Source: Alteromonas_E sp965248545
GTDB lineage: Bacteria; Pseudomonadota; Gammaproteobacteria; Enterobacterales; Alteromonadaceae
Direction of reading: 5' to 3'
Length of the DNA stretch: 64,000 bases
NCBI GenBank assembly: GCA_965248545.1
Contig: OZ252110.1
Span: 3,100,001-3,164,000 of the forward strand
In this document: piece after piece, positions 27,278 through 36,499 of the stretch
Position numbering within the stretch: the stretch's first letter is position 1
Layout: every line of letters starts with the position of its first letter
Position numbers and translations under genes: made by a program
Notes under the pieces: generated by a model
What the model was told of the DNA's origin: nothing
Databases searched by the model: none
What the model saw: the letters and a program-made list of their open reading frames with translations, nothing else

Positions 27278-27937
27278 ATGGACAATAACCTATCTGTTTC
27301 AGCACCTTATCCTTCGTTGGCCATGCGAATCGTCCAATGGGCGGTTCCAGATGAGCTTCAAGAGCCTATTGCGGGCGATTTACTCGAAGAGTATTACGAC
27401 CGATATCAACGCGGAAAGCCGTCAGCGACGTTGTGGCTGTATCGCCAATGTTTCTCAACAGTCACTCATTTTGCTTTTAAAACACAGCGAGGTTCACTTA
27501 TGTTTTTAATCGCCCTATTAGTTTTATCTTCAGTGGTATTCATGGCTCTCTGGCTAAGCGGTGAGTTATCTCAGTTCGTAAACATTCCCAGCCTCATCAT
27601 TGTCGTGCCGCCAGCATTATTATTCGCTCGAGCAAGTGTCAGTGCTGAAGTCTTCAAGCAAGCGTTTAAGTGCCTAGTCGATAGCAAATATAAAACGAGC
27701 CTCGAGTCGACCAAACCTCACGCAAAGATGTTTAACGTAATGGGCAATAGTGCAATGCTAATGGGCTGGTTTGGTGTCGTGGCTGGTGCGATTGCAATGG
27801 CATCAAATATTGAGCCTGAGATCTTCAAAGATGTTATTGGACCTGCCACCGCGGTTTGCTTGCTGACCTTGATGTACGCCTTGATAATTAAAGCGGCTTG
27901 CTATGTAGCAGAGCTCTCTTTAATGGCATCAGAGTAA
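27278..27937 (+). CDS. Membrane protein with a MacB-type permease-prefix-like N-terminus
   Basis: A 219-residue protein. Residues 14-60 (RIVQWAVPDELQEPIAGDLL, then EEYYDRYQRGK and LYRQ) resemble the 'permease prefix domain 2' seen at the front of certain MacB-like ABC permeases in Bacteroidetes and Acidobacteria. Four membrane helices follow at about 70-90, 100-118, 158-178 and 190-210. No permease core is attached, so only the prefix and a small membrane unit remain. It is the second gene of the PadR operon. The last 37 bases overlap the converging ABC exporter gene. Function unknown. Confidence 0.7.
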   Translation: MDNNLSVSAPYPSLAMRIVQWAVPDELQEPIAGDLLEEYYDRYQRGKPSATLWLYRQCFSTVTHFAFKTQRGSLMFLIALLVLSSVVFMALWLSGELSQFVNIPSLIIVVPPALLFARASVSAEVFKQAFKCLVDSKYKTSLESTKPHAKMFNVMGNSAMLMGWFGVVAGAIAMASNIEPEIFKDVIGPATAVCLLTLMYALIIKAACYVAELSLMASE

Positions 27938-29721
27938 CTCGCTGACTTTTGCTGCGCTTCCCACAGTGCAGCGTAGGCTCCAGCTCTTTTCAGTAGTGTT
28001 GTGTGCGACCCTTGTTCTGCGATTTGTCCTTTGTCGAGCACAATAATATTGTCGGCATCAACGATAGTCGACAACCGATGCGCGATCATGATGCTGGTAT
28101 GCCCTTGGGCTATTTCTCGCAGCGCAGAGAGAATCGCTTGTTCTGATTGAGAGTCCAATGACGAGGTTGCTTCGTCAAATACCATTATGGGCGGACGCTT
28201 GAGTATGGTTCTGGCGATGGCCACACGCTGTTTTTCACCGCCAGAGAGTTTCAGGCCGCGCTCGCCTACAGCGGTATCACCTTTGTCAGGCAGTGATGCA
28301 ATAAATGTGTCGAGATGAGCTAGCTTGATTGCCTGATCAACTTCTTCTTCAGAGGCTTCGGGTCGACCATACCGGATGTTTTCACGAATGGTATCGTTAA
28401 ACAGCACGGTGTCTTGAGGAACGATACCGATTAGTTTTCGCAGTGAAGCTTGAGTCGCCTGATTTATAGCGTTTCCATCGATGCTTATCGAGCCCTGTTG
28501 GGGATCATAAAACCTAAACAGTAACTTGACGATAGTCGACTTCCCAGAACCACTTTCACCGACGATCGCAACCTTGCTACCCGGTTTCACGACGAAACTG
28601 AGGTTATGTAATATTGGGCGGTCTTCTCGGTAGTGAAAGGTGACATTCTCGAATTGAATTTCGCCTTGCTCAATGCTTAATGGTTGAGCGTCTGGCGCAT
28701 CGGTAACCTTCGGCCGCTTGGCGAGTAAGTCGAATAAGTTTTCAATGTTTGCTAGTGAGCCTCGGATTTCCCGGTACACAAAGCCAAGAAAGTTTAGTGG
28801 CATAAAGATTTGCATGGTAAACGCGTTAATCAGCACAAAATCGCCAATCGTCATCTTTCCTTCGGCAACATTGATAGCAGCCATTGCCATCATTGAGGTC
28901 ATTGCGGCTGCAATGATAAATGCTTGACCGCCGTTGAGCGCAAATAGCGACAATCGATTTTTGCGTCTGGCATTCTCCCAACCCGCAAGGTCTGTGTCAT
29001 ATCGCCCAGCTTCATAACCTTCATTATTGAAGTATTTAACGGTTTCGAAATTCAACAGACTATCTACCGCTCTGGTTGTCGTTGAGTTGTCAGCTTGGTT
29101 AACCTCGCGTACAAATTTTGTGCGCCAATCAGTGGCCTTGACCGAAAAACTCACATATAGCACCACTGCAGACAAAATGATTGCAGCAAACGTGAAGCCA
29201 TAGTTATAGAACAAAATACCCACGACCATGACGATCTCGAGAAGTGTAGGGCCTATGTTAAATACCATAAAGCGCATCAAGAAACTGATGCCACTGGTCC
29301 CGCGTTCTATGTCGCGAGACAGACCTCCGGTTTGCCGGCTGAGATGAAAATCTAGGTCGAGTTTGTGTAGGTGATTAAAGACGGTCAGTCCAAGCCGACG
29401 CATGGCTCGTTCGGTTACGCGCCCGAATAAGGTGTCGCGAATTTCACCAAAAAGAACATTGGCTAGTCGCAGTGCGCCATAGGCAATGATTAGGGCTATG
29501 GGGGCGACTAAGAGCTGTTCTGCAGTGGTTTCGATGTTGAGGGAATCAACGGTGTGCTTCAATACAAATGGTAAGCCAACACTGGCTATTTTAGCGGCGA
29601 TCAAACACAGAATTGCTAACCATACTCGCTGTTTAAACTCAGTCAGGTAAGGCCACAATTTTTTGAAAATACGCCAATTAATCGGCGTGTCTTGGTCATT
29701 TGCATTACGGGATCGGCGCAT
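27901..29721 (-). CDS. Atm1/HMT-type ABC exporter (fused permease and ATPase)
   Basis: A 606-residue half-transporter. Six membrane helices fill residues 35-330, then the ATPase domain with Walker A GESGSGKST, signature LSGGEKQRVAIAR, Walker B IMVFDEATSSLD and an H-loop in MIAHRLST. The N-terminal WRIFKKLWPYL start and RQTGGLSRDIERGTSGISFL stretch are typical of the Atm1/ABCB7 clade, which exports glutathione-linked metals or sulfur species. Bacterial Atm1 proteins give heavy-metal tolerance; the exact cargo here is unknown. No partner gene adjoins it. Confidence 0.93.
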   Translation of the reverse strand: MRRSRNANDQDTPINWRIFKKLWPYLTEFKQRVWLAILCLIAAKIASVGLPFVLKHTVDSLNIETTAEQLLVAPIALIIAYGALRLANVLFGEIRDTLFGRVTERAMRRLGLTVFNHLHKLDLDFHLSRQTGGLSRDIERGTSGISFLMRFMVFNIGPTLLEIVMVVGILFYNYGFTFAAIILSAVVLYVSFSVKATDWRTKFVREVNQADNSTTTRAVDSLLNFETVKYFNNEGYEAGRYDTDLAGWENARRKNRLSLFALNGGQAFIIAAAMTSMMAMAAINVAEGKMTIGDFVLINAFTMQIFMPLNFLGFVYREIRGSLANIENLFDLLAKRPKVTDAPDAQPLSIEQGEIQFENVTFHYREDRPILHNLSFVVKPGSKVAIVGESGSGKSTIVKLLFRFYDPQQGSISIDGNAINQATQASLRKLIGIVPQDTVLFNDTIRENIRYGRPEASEEEVDQAIKLAHLDTFIASLPDKGDTAVGERGLKLSGGEKQRVAIARTILKRPPIMVFDEATSSLDSQSEQAILSALREIAQGHTSIMIAHRLSTIVDADNIIVLDKGQIAEQGSHTTLLKRAGAYAALWEAQQKSASYSDAIKESSAT

Positions 29722-30001
29722 TTACAACTCGATAAGAAAATCATCCGCATTATTTTGACATATGTACTGTCTAAACGTCAGATCGAATCACAATTAAATT
29801 GATGTTCATTGTGTTTTTTGCGCGCTAATTAAAAAAAATGATGCCTGTGTTCAGGTCCAGTTCCCAGCATACAAACGCTTCGTCTATCTTTGCTAATGTC
29901 TAGGCTTGATTCAGTTTTATCGAATAATCTTGTAACAAAGTCCGGCTATTCACTGAGCATGAAATATCCTAATCTGGACATGTTCAAATAGGGAGAAAAC
30001 T

Positions 30002-30733
30002 ATGCGAGATTTACAAAAGTTGGTCGGCGGGTTGTCGAAATCAGGCGCTTTACACGGTTTTCTAGGTGGTGTCGCTGGCGGCGGCTTAACCAGTATGGTC
30101 ACCAGTAAAAAAGGCCGTAAAACAGGTAAGAAGGCACTCAAGTATGGAGCCTTGGCTGCTGTTGGTGGTTTGGCATGGAAAGCTTATAAACAGTATTCGG
30201 CTAATCAAGGTCAAACTGCGAGCTCAGTAAACCCCCAGCACCAAAATACACGCCCTCAGTCGATTGGACAAGATTCCTATACGCCGGATCCTCGTCGTAC
30301 TGCTGGTTATGCTCAGCCGGGCTACAGTGCGATGCCAGCTACATTGTCTGAAAACAATTTTGAACAAGTATGTGACGATACTAACGAATCGGGGCAAATG
30401 TTACTGATGCGCGCAATGATAGCAGCCGCATACGCGGATGGGCATATCGATGAAAATGAGCGCCAAGCCATATTTTCGCAGGTAGAACAACTGGATTTGA
30501 GCGTGCAAGAAAAAGCAACATTGTTCGATGAACTTCGTCAACCAATGTCGCTCAATCAGCTAGTTGAACAAGTGCCTGATGCTCAAACGGGTATTGAGGT
30601 GTATGCCGCCAGTGCCAGTGCAATCGACCTCGCGCAACCGGCGTCAACGGACTACCTGCAGTCTTTAGCAAATCAACTCTGCCTCCCCAGAGAACTGGTT
30701 GGGCATATTCATCAGCAATTGCAAAGCGCGTAA
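30002..30733 (+). CDS. yebE: YebE-like inner-membrane protein (DUF533, TerB-like)
   Basis: A 243-residue protein of the DUF533 family. The N-terminal part is glycine-rich and basic (GFLGGVAGGGL, SKKGRKTGKKALKYGALAAVG) with one membrane segment near 45-62. A linker of about 55 residues rich in Gln, Pro and Ser comes next. The C-terminal domain (110-243) is TerB-like, with the acidic helix pair MIAAAYADGHIDENERQAIF. E. coli YebE belongs to envelope-stress regulons; the role is unknown. The ATG has a GGGAGAA site upstream. There is no operon partner: the moaA riboswitch follows. Confidence 0.88.
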   Translation: MRDLQKLVGGLSKSGALHGFLGGVAGGGLTSMVTSKKGRKTGKKALKYGALAAVGGLAWKAYKQYSANQGQTASSVNPQHQNTRPQSIGQDSYTPDPRRTAGYAQPGYSAMPATLSENNFEQVCDDTNESGQMLLMRAMIAAAYADGHIDENERQAIFSQVEQLDLSVQEKATLFDELRQPMSLNQLVEQVPDAQTGIEVYAASASAIDLAQPASTDYLQSLANQLCLPRELVGHIHQQLQSA

Positions 30734-30759
30734 ATGCTGAGGTATAGTCGAAATTAATG

Positions 30760-30887
30760 TAGCTCCGAGCCTGTCTACCTAACCAATCATGCAAGGTTGT
30801 CAGGCCTAGTAACTGTTTTGGCAGTTGCGCGGGTTGGAAAAGAAATTGCCCAGCCTCCCGAAAGCTTAGGCTTTAACTTGGAAAGGT
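30760..30887 (+). promoter_or_regulatory. Molybdenum-cofactor (Moco) riboswitch before moaA
   Basis: The leader carries the Moco RNA hallmarks in order: CTCCGAGCC, the helix GCCTG (30769-30773) with CAGGC (30801-30805), an inner AACC/GGTT helix, the AACTG-CAGTT hairpin (30811-30826), the GGTTGG-GAAA-CCAGCC stem, then GCCTCCCG. It ends in GGAAAGGTGT, which holds the ribosome site. The same blocks occur in the E. coli moaA leader (CTCC-AGCC, GAAGAAAT, GCCTCCCG, GGAAAGGTGT). Moco binding should reduce moaA translation. Ends are approximate. Confidence 0.88.
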
Positions 30888-30893
30888 GTGAAC

Positions 30894-31862
30894 GTGTTAG
30901 AAGACAAATTTGGGCGCAGGTTTCATTACTTGCGTCTATCCATTACCGATGTCTGCAATTATCGTTGCGATTACTGCTTGCCGAATGGGTATCAAGGCGG
31001 CAAGCCTGAGGGCTTTCTGTCGCTTGATGAAATCGATACGCTGGTTGCAGCGTTCGCTGGTTTGGGTACGCAAAAAATCCGAATTACCGGCGGTGAGCCC
31101 AGTTTGCGTAACGACCTGACCGAAATTATCAGCCGAATTCGCGGGCATCAAGGTATCGAACATATCGGCATGACGACCAATGGTTTTTTGCTCGAACAAC
31201 GAGTTGAGCAATGGCATCGGGCGGGCTTAGATTCGATCAACGTCAGTATTGATAGCTTAGATCCCAAGCTGTTCAATGCAATCACCGGACATGATCATTT
31301 ACAACGCATATTGCACGGCATAGATAAAGCGCTGACGTTGGGACTTAAAGTTAAGGTGAATGCTGTCCTTATGCGTCAGTTTAATCAACAATCGCTGGAT
31401 GGCTTCTTGGAATGGATTAAGCATTTACCCATCACATTGCGTTTCATCGAGTTAATGCAAACAGGCGACAATAAAAGCTTATTTGATCGCCAGCACGTTT
31501 CGGGAGAACCAATAAAAACCAGCCTGCTTGAGCAGGGGTGGGTACCCGTTATTCGGGGTAAAACGGCGGGACCAGCGCAAGAGTTTTCTCATGCTGAGTA
31601 TGCCGGTAATATCGGTTTGATTATGCCTTACAGTCGCGACTTTTGTTCTTCCTGCAATCGGCTGCGTGTCACGGCTAAAGGTGACCTGCATCTTTGTTTG
31701 TTCGCAGAGCAAGGTTTGTCGCTGCGACCGCAGCTTAGCGCTGGTGACGTTGATGCTGTACAACATCGCCTTGTGGATTTACTCGGCGACAAGCATGCGA
31801 CACATTATCTCGATGAGGGCTATACCGGTGCAACTCAGCATTTGGCAATGCTTGGCGGATAA
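30894..31862 (+). CDS. moaA: GTP 3',8-cyclase
   Basis: A 322-residue radical-SAM enzyme that makes 3',8-cyclo-GTP, the first step of molybdenum cofactor synthesis. The N-terminal cluster is CNYRCDYC (C21, C25, C28), the C-terminal cluster CSSCNRLRVTAKGDLHLC, and the chain ends in the functional Gly-Gly. I choose GTG 30894: it lies seven bases after GGAAAGG, matching E. coli, whereas GTG 30888 is too close to that site. MoaBCDE are not nearby, so moaA stands alone under its riboswitch; a GNAT gene follows 25 bases later. Confidence 0.97.
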   Translation: MLEDKFGRRFHYLRLSITDVCNYRCDYCLPNGYQGGKPEGFLSLDEIDTLVAAFAGLGTQKIRITGGEPSLRNDLTEIISRIRGHQGIEHIGMTTNGFLLEQRVEQWHRAGLDSINVSIDSLDPKLFNAITGHDHLQRILHGIDKALTLGLKVKVNAVLMRQFNQQSLDGFLEWIKHLPITLRFIELMQTGDNKSLFDRQHVSGEPIKTSLLEQGWVPVIRGKTAGPAQEFSHAEYAGNIGLIMPYSRDFCSSCNRLRVTAKGDLHLCLFAEQGLSLRPQLSAGDVDAVQHRLVDLLGDKHATHYLDEGYTGATQHLAMLGG

Positions 31863-31887
31863 TCCATAACAGCACAAGGATGGTTTT

Positions 31888-32445
31888 ATGACGATTAATG
31901 TTTCACCCAGTAAGCGCCTGAGTTTTCGCTTGTTGATGCCAGACAACCACGACGCAGAGCTGCTGTTTGAACTCGACCAAAATCCTAATGTTATGCATTT
32001 CATCAACGGTGGAAAGCCTACGTCGCGTCTGGAAATTAGTGAGGTTTTTATTCCTCGTTTGGCTTCATACCATTCACCAGAGAAAGGGTGGGGACTTTGG
32101 GGCGTGTTTGAGCGCGCCAATGAGGCATTTTTGGGCTGGATTTTGGTTCGTCCAATGCACTTTTTCTCTGACCAGGCTGAATATCGCAATTTGGAGCTTG
32201 GGTGGCGTTTCAAACAAGAGACTTGGGGACAGGGAGTGGCAACCGAAGCTGCAAATCAGGTGCTCACTGCATTAGCAAAAGCCGGTGTGGCTGATTATTT
32301 CAGTGCTATTGCGGTTAAGGAAAACAGTGCTTCAATCGCGATTATGAAAAAGTTGGGAATGCAATTTGTTGATACCGGCGTTCACACAGACCCATTAGGT
32401 GACATGCTAGTGGACACCTATGCGATGCCTTCACCGCGCCACTGA
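31888..32445 (+). CDS. GNAT-family N-acetyltransferase (RimJ/RimL-like)
   Basis: A 185-residue acetyltransferase. The acetyl-CoA loop reads WGQGVATEAANQVLT (about 112-126), preceded by LELGWRFKQ and followed by AIAVKENSASIAIMKKLGM, the standard RimJ/RimL arrangement (motifs A and B). The start region (RLSFRLLMPDNHDAELLFEL) is also of that group. Substrate may be a ribosomal protein N-terminus or a small amine; it cannot be told. The stop codon abuts that of the converging receiver-TPR gene (TGA and TCA form TGATCA), with no terminator between. Confidence 0.87.
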   Translation: MTINVSPSKRLSFRLLMPDNHDAELLFELDQNPNVMHFINGGKPTSRLEISEVFIPRLASYHSPEKGWGLWGVFERANEAFLGWILVRPMHFFSDQAEYRNLELGWRFKQETWGQGVATEAANQVLTALAKAGVADYFSAIAVKENSASIAIMKKLGMQFVDTGVHTDPLGDMLVDTYAMPSPRH

Positions 32446-34074
32446 TCAGGCACTCTGTAAATCTTGCAGATAGCTTTTTACTTTGTGATACCGCTGCTCC
32501 TGCTCGGTACTCAGCGTGCCATTTTCAATTGTTCGAATGCAGTTGTTGATTGTTTTCGCTGCCCCCTCAGACATACCCGAGTCGCGAATTTCGACCGCGG
32601 TAGCTTGCAATAGATTCAATGCGATTGAAGGGTTTTTCGGCATGATGGTGAAAGCTTGTTTGAATACCATCAAGGCTTCATCCAAGTCGCCTTTTTGATA
32701 GTGAGTGACCGCAGCATTGTTCAGTGCTTTTGGACTACTTTGGATCGCGGTCTTTTCCACTTTTTCTTGTTCAACATAATGCATAAAGAGCTCACCCTGA
32801 TCAGGGTTCTGTCGACAACGCCGCTCTACCACATCAAGCATGTTGAGGGCATGTTCGACTAAGCCAACCTCATGAAATGCTTTGGCTTTGTCGAGAAGTC
32901 CTTCAAGTGCCTCGCTCTCCCAAATCTCGTTACTCAATTGGCTCAGCAACGCTTTGGCATTATCAGTCTCGTCCTGCAAATAATGTAAGCGGGCATCGAT
33001 GACTTTTACTTGGTCTTCAACGTCTGCTTTGGGGAATGACGACTTAAGCTGTTTTAAATACTCGGTTGTCTGTTTCACCAATTTATACGTTTGAGACTCG
33101 TCAGCTGTCATTGCAAAGTCAATCCCGGCGCGGGCAACCGCAAGATAATTTTCAGGTTTGTCGTGGATTGAATTTTTCGCGAATTTTACGATCCTTTTTG
33201 CGGCTTCAAACTGTGCTGCGTAATCGTGGGTTATGCGCGATAACTCCAAAGCCGTTTTGTGACGTCTTATGTTGCGCGGTGAAATTTCAGTGGCAACTTC
33301 CACGCTTTCAAGGGCATCGTCGAACTCTTTCTGTTTAATTTGCAATGCCGTAAGCAAATCATATGCGGCCAATTTACAATCGGGTTTGAAGGCTAATTCT
33401 AAGATACGTTTTTCTGCTTCGTCATCTTGATCTGTTTGGATTAAAGAGCGCACTATGCCCAACTGGGCCCACGCGAACGACTGTACATTCAGAATTGCGT
33501 GGTAAAACTCAATGGCCTGTTCAAAATAGCCACATTCTTCTAAGAGCTCGCCCTTGGTTTTTAACGCCAGGGGGAAAAATTCCGAATTAGCAGGATCGCC
33601 TAGAAAGGTTTCAAGCATCGCCAGTGCTTTTTCTGGCTGATTTTTTTCCATCAGCTGATAAATTGCCTTGAGCGATTGTTTACGCACCAGTACCCGCGAC
33701 AAGCGTTTGTCTAGCTCTCTGACAGTAAAAGGCTTGGCAAGGAAATCGTCAGGCTGTAACTCGACGATACTGTGTACAATATCTGGCGTGGTGTCGGCAC
33801 TTATGAATACAAAAGCAGTCGAAGGGGCTAGGTCACCATCTTGTTTGAGTTGATCGTAAAGATAGTAGCCGTCTTGTTCATTTTTCAGATCATATGAACA
33901 GATAATGAGGTCAAAATGCTCTCTGCGAATGGTTTGCAGGGCCTGATTAACCTTGTCTATATACTGAATATTTTGAAAGCCGAGTTCTTCCAAAGAATAC
34001 TTCATGTAACCTTTGGCAAGTACCTGATCGTCAATTATAAGGACTTGTGCTTCTCGGGCGAGTTTTAAATTCAT
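32446..34074 (-). CDS. Receiver-TPR protein lacking the usual phospho-acceptor Asp
   Basis: A 542-residue soluble protein. Residues 10-130 form a receiver with acidic pocket IIDDQ (13-17), Ser/Thr in FVFISAD and Lys in LAKPF. Where the phospho-acceptor Asp is expected after strand 3, the sequence is DLIICSYDL: Ser60 replaces it and an Asp occurs at 62. The rest (140-540) is a long series of TPR helices (for example EKALAMLETFLGDP, FEQAIEFYHAILNV, LNNAAVTHYQKGDLDEALMVFKQAF). Such receiver-TPR proteins occur in marine gammaproteobacteria with unknown targets. The hybrid kinase gene lies 244 bases upstream on the same strand. Confidence 0.85.
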   Translation of the reverse strand: MNLKLAREAQVLIIDDQVLAKGYMKYSLEELGFQNIQYIDKVNQALQTIRREHFDLIICSYDLKNEQDGYYLYDQLKQDGDLAPSTAFVFISADTTPDIVHSIVELQPDDFLAKPFTVRELDKRLSRVLVRKQSLKAIYQLMEKNQPEKALAMLETFLGDPANSEFFPLALKTKGELLEECGYFEQAIEFYHAILNVQSFAWAQLGIVRSLIQTDQDDEAEKRILELAFKPDCKLAAYDLLTALQIKQKEFDDALESVEVATEISPRNIRRHKTALELSRITHDYAAQFEAAKRIVKFAKNSIHDKPENYLAVARAGIDFAMTADESQTYKLVKQTTEYLKQLKSSFPKADVEDQVKVIDARLHYLQDETDNAKALLSQLSNEIWESEALEGLLDKAKAFHEVGLVEHALNMLDVVERRCRQNPDQGELFMHYVEQEKVEKTAIQSSPKALNNAAVTHYQKGDLDEALMVFKQAFTIMPKNPSIALNLLQATAVEIRDSGMSEGAAKTINNCIRTIENGTLSTEQEQRYHKVKSYLQDLQSA

Positions 34075-34318
34075 AGTATTATTAGCGACTTATCGTATCT
34101 CTTGTTATCGTACTTCTGGGCCGAATATTGAGCTTTTTCTGTAGTGACAACCCATTTAGCTTAGTGGCTAAATACGCTGCACGGACAAACATTGAAGTCT
34201 CATGGCAGCGGCTGAGCAACCAAGTACTATCTTTGATTGGTCATTGTCACCATTTTGGAGAATATTTCCACCTAGATCACCCCTGAATCATCACTCAAGA
34301 GGCAAACAGTAATGTCTA

Positions 34319-36499
34319 CTAGGAGGCTTGATCTTGAGTAAACCGATTGACGGCTTTGAGTAAATTGGATTTGTCTAGCGGCTTCGCCAGAAAATCATTC
34401 ATGCCAGCATCTAGGCAGCGCTGTTGGTCTTCCGCAAATGTATTTGCCGTTAGGGCAATGATGGGTATTTTGCTGTTCAATTCGTCTCGAATGATTTGGG
34501 TCGCCAAATAACCATCCATGATAGGCATTTGGATATCCATTAAAATGACGTCGAAATTCATCCTTTTTACTGCCGCAACGGCTTGCTCACCGTTTTCGGC
34601 GAGCAGTACCTTGTGACCGTCAGTAAGCAGCATTTGATGTGCTATTTCAGCATTGATTGGGTTATCTTCTACCAGTAAAACTTTACCCGGAGTGGTGTGC
34701 AGCGCTTTAAATTTCGAATTTAGTGTAAGCAATTGCTTTACAAACTCTTCTTGATCCACCGGCTTCTTAAACACTTGCCAGACGAGTTCACGCGTGTTGG
34801 TATCGAGGTTGGTCAATTCTAGCGCAGCAGACACTACGATGATACGAGGCAAAGTATGCTCGGAGTCGGAGAGTGCTTTTATTAACTCTTTACCATTCAT
34901 ACCTGGCATACACAGGTCGATAATGACGACATCCACATTTGGCTGTTGTTGCCAATGCTCGAGGAAGGACTCTGCGTCCGCATAAGACTGAGTCGAAAAA
35001 CCACATTTTTCAGCGAGGTAAGTTAGATACACCCGACTGGTTTCTAAGTCGTCGACAATCGCACAGCTCAACAAATGTGAGTCATCCTGTTTTAGTTGGT
35101 TTTTTTCGGGGTGGTAAACTTGCAAAGGCAGGCGAACCGTAAATTCGGTACCTTGATTTGCCTCGCTTTCTACAGAGATTGAGCCACTCATTTGACTGAC
35201 TAATTGCTTGGTTATCGAGAGGCCTAGCCCTGTGCCACCAAATCGACGGGATATGCTCTGGTCAGCCTGAGTGAATTTGTCAAAAACCTTTTCGATAACA
35301 TCCTTCTCCATACCAATACCGGTGTCTTTAATTTTAATCAGCAAATGGCCAGGTGAGTGACCGTCATCGTACTCAGCGATGGCGGATATACCGCCCGTAT
35401 CGGTAAATTTCAGTGCGTTGTTCAGAAGGTTTATAATGATTTGGGTAAGCCGTGTGGCGTCACTTATTACGTAAGTTGGAATGTTGTCGGCCTGACTAAA
35501 CCGAAAAGACAGATTCTTTTGCTCACAGTTAATACTGAATGGTGCGAAACAATCATCGAAAAGTTTAGGGAGATTGACGGGATGACTCTCTATTTCAATG
35601 TTACCACTTTCCGCTTTTGAGATATCCAAAATATCATTAATGATGGCTAACAATTGCTTCCCTGAGAGCTTTGCTTTTTCGATGTACTTAGGCGCTGAAT
35701 CGGGCATGCTGAGTGCCAGCTCCATCATACCAAACATGCCATTCATCGGCGTGCGTAACTCATGACTCATATTGGCTAAGAATTCACTCTTTGCCCGGTT
35801 GGCGCGCTCGGCTGTTTCGGTTTTATCTTCTAATTCCTTAATCTGTGACTTAATTGTCCGCTCCATCGGATTGAAGATAAACTTTGCTTCCAGCAACAAT
35901 ATGACTAGCGTGATTAGCCAAAGTGCTTTCTCTGCTATTTCAGAGTTTAGTACCCGCTTCTCAGCACTTTTTTCCAGTAGTGAAACCACATTATCGAGGT
36001 CTGCTAGCAATTGTTCGGTCGAGTTTGCATCAAACCGTTCAAGTTGTTCTGCTAACTTTCCTGAATGGGAAAATGAGCGCGCCGCCATAATGTAGCTCCG
36101 GATCCGGTAGTCAAGATTAGTCGGAGCGTTGAAATACAAATCCCTAACGGGTTGAGGTAGATTATCTAAGGCGAGTAAATAGGCATGATTTTTTTCAAAA
36201 CGCTCGATACTCTCCATCAATACTAAATGGGCGTTGTCGTCGTTAGGATCAGTCTTGAGGCGGAACACATTCAGCGATATGCGTTGCGACAGCATGCGTT
36301 GCATGCCGGCGGTATTGATAATGCCAGCGTCTTCGCTCTGTTGCGCAAATAAAACCCGCATCAACATAGCTGACAGTGTGACAGCTATTGCGATTGTAGA
36401 GAGTGCTATAATGTAGCGGGAGCGGATCGAGCGTTTCACGTCCTCAAGCTCAAAATTTTTCCTTTCTTTGAAAATAGCTAAGTTTTGAAGTTTTTCCAA
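34319..36499 (-). CDS. Hybrid histidine kinase with PilJ-type sensor and two receivers
   Basis: A 726-residue membrane sensor. TM1 is at about 28-50, followed by a PilJ/NarX-like periplasmic helical domain (IINTAGMQRMLSQRISLNVF at 60-79) and TM2 at about 192-210. Then come a HisKA domain with His246 in MSHELRTP, an ATPase domain with N box (IIINLLNNALKF) and G boxes, and two receivers: one near 478-595 (IIDLCMPGMNG) and one near 608-720 (ILMDIQMPIMDG). No Hpt domain is attached, so a separate phosphotransfer protein is needed. The start is a TTG at 36499 with no clear ribosome site, so the N-terminus is uncertain. Confidence 0.9.
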   Translation of the reverse strand: MEKLQNLAIFKERKNFELEDVKRSIRSRYIIALSTIAIAVTLSAMLMRVLFAQQSEDAGIINTAGMQRMLSQRISLNVFRLKTDPNDDNAHLVLMESIERFEKNHAYLLALDNLPQPVRDLYFNAPTNLDYRIRSYIMAARSFSHSGKLAEQLERFDANSTEQLLADLDNVVSLLEKSAEKRVLNSEIAEKALWLITLVILLLEAKFIFNPMERTIKSQIKELEDKTETAERANRAKSEFLANMSHELRTPMNGMFGMMELALSMPDSAPKYIEKAKLSGKQLLAIINDILDISKAESGNIEIESHPVNLPKLFDDCFAPFSINCEQKNLSFRFSQADNIPTYVISDATRLTQIIINLLNNALKFTDTGGISAIAEYDDGHSPGHLLIKIKDTGIGMEKDVIEKVFDKFTQADQSISRRFGGTGLGLSITKQLVSQMSGSISVESEANQGTEFTVRLPLQVYHPEKNQLKQDDSHLLSCAIVDDLETSRVYLTYLAEKCGFSTQSYADAESFLEHWQQQPNVDVVIIDLCMPGMNGKELIKALSDSEHTLPRIIVVSAALELTNLDTNTRELVWQVFKKPVDQEEFVKQLLTLNSKFKALHTTPGKVLLVEDNPINAEIAHQMLLTDGHKVLLAENGEQAVAAVKRMNFDVILMDIQMPIMDGYLATQIIRDELNSKIPIIALTANTFAEDQQRCLDAGMNDFLAKPLDKSNLLKAVNRFTQDQAS

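Noticed and set aside
34075..34318. Small gene or RNA between the receiver-TPR and kinase genes
   Set aside because: No frame with a ribosome site and no stable hairpin was found in these 244 bases.
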